DNA of 18,586 nt from contig CAMOCI010000002.1 of the NCBI GenBank assembly GCA_946610635.1, positions 1 to 18,586 of the forward strand, given 5' to 3'. A program made the position numbers and the translations under genes. The notes under the pieces are model-generated. The model was not told the origin of the DNA and ran no database searches. It worked only from the letters and a program-made list of their open reading frames with translations. Numbering within the stretch: the first letter of the stretch is position 1; every line of letters starts with the position of its first letter. This stretch comes from an uncultured Clostridia bacterium (lineage in GTDB: Bacteria; Bacillota; Clostridia; Christensenellales; UBA1242). Shown here one piece after another: positions 14,344 to 18,586 of the stretch.

Positions 14344-14362
14344 ATTTTATCATCGATAAAAT
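14344..14362. promoter_or_regulatory. Operator candidate upstream of the sigma-like gene
   Basis: A perfect inverted repeat ATTTTATC-ATC-GATAAAAT just downstream of TATAAT on the minus strand (14368-14363). Neighbouring palindromes are GTGT-TT-ACAC (14331-14340) and TATGACA/TGTCATA (14379-14385 with 14393-14399). The position at the promoter suggests repressor binding; the protein is unknown. Confidence 0.5.
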
Positions 14363-14472
14363 ATTATACATTTCAAACTATGACACTATTTTTGTCATAT
14401 TTTGTCTTTGTTTGTAAAAAATCTTACAATTACTTAATAAATCACTTTTTGTAAATAAATGTAAAGTATGAA

Positions 14473-14497
14473 AAAAGACAGTGCTTAGCTGTCTTTT
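14473..14497 (-). terminator. Terminator of the Ig-like fragment
   Basis: A 9-bp stem AAAAGACAG/CTGTCTTTT with a 7-nt loop, extended into a T run on the minus strand, just after the TAA at 14511. Confidence 0.7.
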
Positions 14498-14510
14498 GTC
14501 TTGTATTAAA

Positions 14511-15065
14511 TTATTCTTCATACTCCAAAATCATTATTCCTTTGTTGTATTCATGACCATTATTGGAATAAGAAGTGTTTTGAAGTTCAACAATTATATG
14601 AATTGTTTCAGAATTTATTATGGTCATTGTGCCACTTTGTTCTAATCAATCGTGTTGGGTGAAAGAAATTGAATTGTTGTTTATATAATTCCAAGAAATG
14701 CTATATTGCGAAGATTGTTCTGGATTACTCAAATCTGTTAAGATAAGATTGCCTGTGCCATTAGCATAAAATTCATAATCAATTTTTTGTCCTGCAGGGA
14801 TGTAAGTGTCAACTTTTGATAAGCCATTATAATAATCTTCTCTCACCATATTAAACTTGCCCAGTTTAACAGCATCAACTCTATATTCAATTGTGGTAAC
14901 TTTGTTTTCATAAGTTATTGTCAAATCTTTTTTGCCAACAGTAGAACTATTAAAATTCGTCATACTTTTGTCGAGACCTATATCTTTTGTTGTATCATCT
15001 TCGTAAACAATCTTTATTTTTGCACCATTTGCATTAAAACTCTCGCCAACAACAATGCTTTTGGA
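14511..15065 (-). pseudogene. C-terminal fragment of an Ig-like surface protein, with in-frame TGA
   Basis: Reading leftward from the scar near 15065, the frame gives VVGESFNANGAKIKIVYEDD, STVGKKDLTITYENKVTTIE and EYRVDA, a bacterial Ig-like (Big_3-type) domain of secreted or wall proteins. A second strand-rich module follows (YIPAGQKIDYEFYANGTG). There is no signal peptide and no proper start, so the 5' end has been lost. A single TGA at 14646-14648 interrupts the frame, which then stays open for 44 more protein-like codons (LEQSGTMTIINSETIHIIVE...) to TAA at 14511. Without the TGA this would be one continuous C-terminus. It abuts the 3' end of an XRE regulator, marking a deletion. Confidence 0.75.
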
Positions 15066-15210
15066 AATTATAGAAACATTGGAAATAACACCTGCTGAAT
15101 TTTTTGCAGATGATTATACTAATTATGAAAATGATAAAGAAATTTTAGATTTATTAAAAATAATGTCTAAGGATAAAAGAGAAAATTTGTTATCATTTAT
15201 AAAAAAGTGA
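15061..15210 (+). pseudogene. C-terminal remnant of an XRE-family regulator
   Basis: The frame LLEIIETLEITPAEFFADDY followed by DKEILDLLKIMSKDKRENLL ends FIKK-TGA. The EITPAEFF step is typical of the end of a Cro/C1 helix-turn-helix domain, and the rest is its usual C-terminal helix. The DNA-binding helices are missing: upstream sequence switches to the antisense of the Ig-like fragment at about 15055-15066. The nearest ATG (15055) gives only 51 codons. The TGA stop is followed within 7 nt by a terminator. Confidence 0.75.
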
Positions 15211-15216
15211 ACAACA

Positions 15217-15254
15217 AAAAAGAGCTTGCACAATAAAAAGTGTAAGTTCTTTTT
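15217..15254. terminator. Terminator between XRE remnant and RhuM gene
   Basis: A 15-bp stem (15217-15231 with 15240-15254) including two G-U pairs, an 8-nt loop and T5. It serves the XRE remnant on the plus strand and, less perfectly, the RhuM gene on the minus strand. Confidence 0.75.
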
Positions 15255-15275
15255 GTTTGATATTCAAATCATAAA

Positions 15276-16307
15276 TTATTTGCAATTTTTATTTGACAAC
15301 AATTTTTCAGTTTCTTTTATGCTTGTTAAGAAATCTTTTTCAACTTGCGTTAGTTCTTCAAAGCCTTTTTCTTTGTATTTTTCATATTCTTTGAGTGCTT
15401 TAGCCTCAGCTTCAATTTGACTAACTTTGCCAGCGTCATTCAAAAGTGTTCTGTGGTTTATTGAAATAAAGTCATCTAGTTCTTTCATCCAATCTTTCAT
15501 ATACATTGGTCTTTCTTCAATTGCTTGTATTTCTGCAATATCAAAATATGCTGACACCAATCTATTCAAAACTGCAATTTCTTTTTCGTTCAAATAGTTT
15601 TTGGCAACTACAACTTCACTTTTTGTTGGTCTTGTTCCCTTAAAGTTTGTTAGTCCCATAAATGGTAATTCTGCATTTGCTCTTGCTTCAATAACTTCAG
15701 CGGCAGTGTTGCCGTGAGTTGCATAGTGAAATTTGTTTTGCATTGCTTTGAAAAACTTTTGTGCAGTTTCTGATTTTCCATCATAGTCAATACTTGTTGC
15801 AAACAAGTCTAAAACTTGTCTATACAAGACTTTTTCTGATGAACGAATATCTCTAATTCTTTCAAGAAGTTCTTTGAAGTAGTTTCCACCACCAGCTTGT
15901 TTTAACAAGTCATCATTCATGGCAAAACCTTTAAGCAAATATTCTTTTAGCACTTTATTTGCCCAAATTCTAAATTGAGTTCCACGAAGTGATTTAACTC
16001 TATATCCAACAGAAATGATGACATCTAGGTTGTAGAACTTTTTGCTTCGATTAACATTTCTACCACCTTCATTTTGAACTTGTAAGAAATCCTTACAAGT
16101 TGAATTTTCCTCCAATTCACCTTCGGTATAAACATTTGAAATGTGCATTGTTATATTTTGTGGTGTTGTTTGAAAAAGTTCTGCCATTTGAGCTTGTGTA
16201 AGCCAAACTGTCTCGTTGTCATATTTAACATCAATTTTTGTTTGTCCGTCTTCTGTAGTATACATAATAAATGAATTATCTTTTGCTACAATCTCATTTT
16301 TTGTCAT
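15276..16307 (-). CDS. RhuM-family protein
   Basis: 343 residues matching the Virulence_RhuM family along its length. These include TVWLTQAQMAELFQTTPQNI (a helix-turn-helix-like N-terminus), GRNVNRSKKFYNLDVIISVG, VKSLRGTQFRIWANKVL, and the later HYATHGNTAAEVIEARANAE and GLTNFKGTRPTKSEV blocks, the last resembling a Fic/Doc-like region without a clear catalytic motif. Members are widespread in bacterial genomes and mobile elements, and named for a Salmonella pathogenicity-island gene; the biochemical role is not settled. ATG 16307 has AAGGAG 7 nt upstream. It is the last gene before the right end of the element. The stop is TAA. Confidence 0.93.
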   Translation of the reverse strand: MTKNEIVAKDNSFIMYTTEDGQTKIDVKYDNETVWLTQAQMAELFQTTPQNITMHISNVYTEGELEENSTCKDFLQVQNEGGRNVNRSKKFYNLDVIISVGYRVKSLRGTQFRIWANKVLKEYLLKGFAMNDDLLKQAGGGNYFKELLERIRDIRSSEKVLYRQVLDLFATSIDYDGKSETAQKFFKAMQNKFHYATHGNTAAEVIEARANAELPFMGLTNFKGTRPTKSEVVVAKNYLNEKEIAVLNRLVSAYFDIAEIQAIEERPMYMKDWMKELDDFISINHRTLLNDAGKVSQIEAEAKALKEYEKYKEKGFEELTQVEKDFLTSIKETEKLLSNKNCK

Positions 16308-16581
16308 TTGAAAACTCCTTGCTTATAATGTGATTATATCATATAAACTCATAAAACAATAGCAATTAACAAACTTATTCAATAAAAATGCAGGGCAGTT
16401 CTATATCGTTTTAGGTAGTTTCAGGTCGCACAATTTTGTCTAAAAATGGACATTTGCAACAAATTGCAACAGTAAAATCAAATTGCTACTGTTGCAGTTG
16501 CTTTTTTGATGCTCGTTTTGGACAGATTTTTGTGGCACTTCAAAGACCGAGAGCACTACTCACATTACTAGAGAACCCCAT
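16308..16581. other. Right end of the element, no gene
   Basis: Gene-free. It holds the right 27-bp arm-type repeat, a 9-bp hairpin GCAACAGTA/TACTGTTGC (16466-16474 with 16487-16495) that is followed by a T run and could also terminate plus-strand transcription, and then unique sequence up to the tRNA-Ile 3' half. A 71-codon plus-strand frame through this region runs into tRNA sequence and is not a gene. Confidence 0.6.
16450..16476 (+). repeat. 27-bp end repeat, right copy (probable integrase arm site)
   Basis: Identical to 2254-2280 in sequence and orientation, with two TTGCAACA units. It begins about 130 bp inside the right tRNA junction. An inverted, partly matching CTGTTGCAGTTGC follows at 16489-16501. 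Confidence 0.7.
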
Positions 16582-16627
16582 TCTGATAAGGCGGGGGTCG
16601 ATGGTTCAAGTCCATTCATCCCTACCA
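16582..16627 (+). pseudogene. Displaced 3' half of tRNA-Ile (right attachment site)
   Basis: Forty-six bases identical to 2020-2065, from TCTGATAA in the anticodon loop to CCA, with no 5' half before it. It is followed by a strong terminator, which was probably the terminator of the original tRNA-Ile gene. With 1889-1927 it would rebuild an intact tRNA. Confidence 0.9.
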
Positions 16628-16637
16628 CTTTATAAAA

Positions 16638-16660
16638 AGCGCTCATTTTAAATGAGCGCT
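16638..16660. terminator. Bidirectional terminator at the right element border
   Basis: Near-perfect palindrome AGCGCTCATTT-T-AAATGAGCGCT, with an A run before it and TTTATTTATTTTT after. It ends the tRNA side on the plus strand and the phosphoesterase gene on the minus strand. Confidence 0.88.
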
Positions 16661-16664
16661 TTAT

Positions 16665-17459
16665 TTATTTTTCCAAGTTTTTCACTTTTTCAATTTGCCT
16701 ATGATTGCTGTTAATTTTATTTTGGTTTAAAATTTTTATATCATCAATAACCAAAACATTTACTTTTTTTGTATATGCCGTGCAGGTATCAAGGGCTATA
16801 ATATCTTTTGTTACAAATGGCGTAAAGTTTTCTTTTGGTCCAAATTCTTCATAAAGTTCTGGATTTTGTGCGTGCCAAAGTGCAGAGCAGTGCCAGTGTC
16901 CACAAACTATTGTTTTGTTTGGCTCAAAAACTTTGTTTTTAAACATAACAACAGGATTTTGCCATCTGGCATCTTCCCATTTTTTCTTGCTTGCGTTTCT
17001 CCAATTTTTATCATATTCTTTTGTGTTTTCTTTTGTAGGTATCCAACCGTGTACAAAAATATATTTTTTAGTTTCAAAATAGTCAATGCACAAATCCAAA
17101 ACTTCTTGGAGCCTTGTTATTTTTGCTATCTTTTTTAAATTAAATTCAGTTATTTGCCAGTCTGGATATAAGTCAAGTATTGTATATGCTGTTCCATTTA
17201 ATAAATCATGACGCAAATTAAAATTTCTATCAATCATTTCCTGCATCAAGTCTTCATGATTACCACGAATTAAAATAAACTTGTTTTTATGTGAAAGTAT
17301 AAAGTCTATTATTTCTTTGGGTTGGTGACCCCTATCAAAAAGATCTCCACAAACAATAATTTTATGTTTTGGATTATTTATATCAAAACCTTGTTCTTTT
17401 AACGCATATTGCCATTCATCATAAAAGCCATGAATATCCGCACAAACAAAATATTTCAT
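16665..17459 (-). CDS. Calcineurin-like metallophosphoesterase
   Basis: 264 residues with the complete set of metal-binding motifs in order: D8-x-H10 (VCADIHGFYDEW), GDLFDRG near 38, GNHE near 66, FVHGW near 137 and GHWH near 188. It has no signal or membrane segment, so it is cytoplasmic. The pattern is that of the serine/threonine protein phosphatase or diadenosine tetraphosphatase branch, and the substrate is not decided by sequence. The ATG has AAAAGGAG at 8 nt. It stands alone on the chromosome beside leuS, outside the element. All eight tryptophans are TGG, and it ends in TAA. Confidence 0.88.
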   Translation of the reverse strand: MKYFVCADIHGFYDEWQYALKEQGFDINNPKHKIIVCGDLFDRGHQPKEIIDFILSHKNKFILIRGNHEDLMQEMIDRNFNLRHDLLNGTAYTILDLYPDWQITEFNLKKIAKITRLQEVLDLCIDYFETKKYIFVHGWIPTKENTKEYDKNWRNASKKKWEDARWQNPVVMFKNKVFEPNKTIVCGHWHCSALWHAQNPELYEEFGPKENFTPFVTKDIIALDTCTAYTKKVNVLVIDDIKILNQNKINSNHRQIEKVKNLEK

Positions 17460-17572
17460 ATATGCTCCTTTTTATTTTTGTAGTTTAATCTAATTTTACT
17501 ATATTTTTTTCTTAAAATCAACACTAAAATTAAACACGTAATTTATTTAATATTGATGTTTTATAAAAAAAT

Positions 17573-17594
17573 ACGGATAGTTATTGCTATCCGT
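17573..17594 (-). terminator. Terminator of leuS
   Basis: An 8-bp stem ACGGATAG/CTATCCGT (17573-17580 with 17587-17594), followed on the minus strand by a run of T residues (A run at 17565-17571). It lies just beyond the leuS TAA. Confidence 0.85.
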
Positions 17595-17603
17595 CTTTTG
17601 TTA

Positions 17604-18586
17604 TTATTTAACTATGATGTTTAAGATTTTGCCTTTGATGTAAATTACTTTAATAATTTGCTTACCTTCTACATTAGTACTTATCAATTTATTATTCATA
17701 GCAAGGTCTATCACTTCTTTTTCTTCTGCATCTTTGCTTGCTTGTATTGTTGCTTTATGTTTGCCGTTTATAGAAACAGGAATTTCTATTTCGTCGTTCA
17801 CAAGCATTTTTTCATCATAAGTTGGCCAAGTTTCATATGCAAGAGCATTATTATAGCCCAAAATATTCCACATTTCTTCGGTTATAAATGGAGCAATAGG
17901 GTTTAAAAGTTTAATCATGCCTTCTGCCATATATTTAGGTAAAACTTCTTCTTTATAACAAGCATTTGTAAACACCATAAGTTGAGAAATTGCTGTGTTA
18001 AAGTTTAATGTTTCAAAATCGTCGGTAACTTTTTTAACTGTTTGATTGTAAATTTTTTCTAAATTTGGGTTATTTTCTTCTTTAACTTTGTTATCTTCGA
18101 TAATTAATCTCCAAACTCTTTCCAAAAATCTTTTTGCACCTTCAACGCTTTGTTCATTCCATGGCTTGTCAGCTTCAAGTGGACCCATAAACATTTCATA
18201 AAGTCTTAATGTGTCGGCACCATATTTTTTAACAACGTCAGTAGGGTTTATGCAAAATTCTGGAAACCTTTTACCCATTTTTATACCATTTGCACCAAGC
18301 ACCATACCTTGATGTACTAATTTTTTAAATGGTTCTGCACAAGGGACCAAACCTTTATCATGCAAGTAATTATTCCACATTCTAGAGTATAGCAAGTGTC
18401 CAACTGCGTGTTCTGGACCACCAATATAAAGGTCAACCGGCATCCAATGTTCTAGTAATTTTTTATCAGCAATTTCTTTATTATTTTTTGGATCTATATA
18501 TCTTAAAAAGTACCAAGAAGAATCTGCCGAGCCCGGCATTGTAGATGTTTCTCTTTTTGCAGGTTTTCCGTGATATGTTATATTTA
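17604..18586 (-). CDS. leuS: Leucyl-tRNA synthetase (C-terminal part)
   Basis: The frame is open to the window edge, so the N-terminal part lies outside; the ATG at 18539 is internal. Class I LeuRS landmarks are present: KPAKRETSTMPGSADSSWYF, then the DLYIGGPEHAVGHLLYSR block, HQGMVLG, and the KMSKS-loop position reading KMGKRFPEF. This is followed by YGADTLRLYEMFMGPLEAD and the anticodon-binding domain. The protein ends with the short C-terminal domain IYIKGKILNIIVK. The KMGKR form departs from KMSKS, but I recall the same form in other Bacillota LeuRS, so it is probably functional. It charges tRNA-Leu. All tryptophans are TGG; it ends in TAA. Confidence 0.95.
   Translation of the reverse strand, partial: NITYHGKPAKRETSTMPGSADSSWYFLRYIDPKNNKEIADKKLLEHWMPVDLYIGGPEHAVGHLLYSRMWNNYLHDKGLVPCAEPFKKLVHQGMVLGANGIKMGKRFPEFCINPTDVVKKYGADTLRLYEMFMGPLEADKPWNEQSVEGAKRFLERVWRLIIEDNKVKEENNPNLEKIYNQTVKKVTDDFETLNFNTAISQLMVFTNACYKEEVLPKYMAEGMIKLLNPIAPFITEEMWNILGYNNALAYETWPTYDEKMLVNDEIEIPVSINGKHKATIQASKDAEEKEVIDLAMNNKLISTNVEGKQIIKVIYIKGKILNIIVK

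Larger units (their letters stand above)
1928..16627. mobile_element. Mobilizable integrative element in a tRNA-Ile gene
   Basis: The region carries a tyrosine integrase, an excisionase, a MobL-type relaxase and a MobC-like protein. It is bordered by tRNA-Ile sequence on both sides and has matching 27-bp repeats inside both ends. It has no visible type IV secretion genes, so it should need a helper to transfer. The boundary has two readings. In the classical one, the 46-bp 3'-half repeats (2020-2065 and 16582-16627) are attL and attR, and the element is about 2066-16627. In the other, the 8-base TCTGATAA at 1920-1927 and 16582-16589 is the core, and the element (1928-16589) brought a whole tRNA-Ile with it; this also explains the stray 5' half. 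The given span covers both. Cargo includes phage-type genes, a transglutaminase/hydrolase pair and a toxin-like operon. Confidence 0.88.

Noticed and set aside
15208..15210. TGA after the XRE remnant read as tryptophan
   Set aside because: A terminator begins 7 nt later and the extended frame would be antisense to the RhuM gene, so TGA acts as a stop here. This weakens the case for full UGA reassignment.
16436..16651. A 71-codon plus-strand frame at the right element end
   Set aside because: It runs through the arm repeat and the tRNA-Ile 3' half; no ribosome site and no protein-like pattern.

Overview
The window looks like low-GC Bacillota (Firmicutes, Clostridia- or Bacilli-like, probably uncultured). 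It is AT-rich and has strong AGGAGG ribosome sites, an archaeal/eukaryote-type aspartyl-tRNA synthetase, and a leucyl-tRNA synthetase whose KMSKS loop reads KMGKRFPEF. The species cannot be named from the sequence alone.

Layout. The left chromosomal flank (1-1927) holds the 3' end of aspS, a small DUF898-like membrane protein gene with one in-frame TGA at a tryptophan-like position, tRNA-Ala(UGC), a GC-rich structured block with scrambled tRNA-like segments, and the 5' half of a tRNA-Ile. The right flank (16628-18586) holds a calcineurin-like phosphoesterase and the C-terminal part of leuS. Between them sits an integrated mobile element of about 14.6 kb. It is bounded by an intact tRNA-Ile(GAU) on the left and a displaced tRNA-Ile 3' half on the right, with 46 bp of perfect identity, and it has matching 27-bp repeats just inside each end that look like integrase arm sites.

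Element, left to right. (1) A minus-strand run of xis, tyrosine integrase, an orphan P27-like small terminase, a ParB-like protein, a small Rossmann methyltransferase and a radical SAM protein, ending at a strong terminator. (2) A block of four nested hairpins upstream of xis. (3) A bicistron with its own promoter, encoding a transglutaminase-like protein and an alpha/beta hydrolase. (4) A mobilization module: MobL-type HUH relaxase plus a MobC-like accessory protein, with an oriT candidate upstream. (5) A plus-strand five-gene operon with a strong promoter: an exported putative toxin, two paralogous small acidic proteins (likely immunity) flanking a third small protein, and a membrane-anchored trypsin-like protease. 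(6) A sigma-region-4-like regulator. (7) A deletion scar where an Ig-like surface-protein fragment abuts the 3' end of an XRE regulator. (8) A RhuM-family gene.

The element therefore joins integration/excision, conjugative mobilization and phage-type (TerS/ParB/methyltransferase) genes with an undescribed-looking toxin cassette. The most interesting points are the toxin/immunity/protease operon, the orphan terminase in a mobilizable island, the three-piece tRNA-Ile arrangement, and two otherwise open reading frames each broken by a single TGA. The TGA pattern hints at UGA read as tryptophan, but the evidence is mixed: conserved genes here use TGG throughout, and at least one TGA is followed directly by a terminator.
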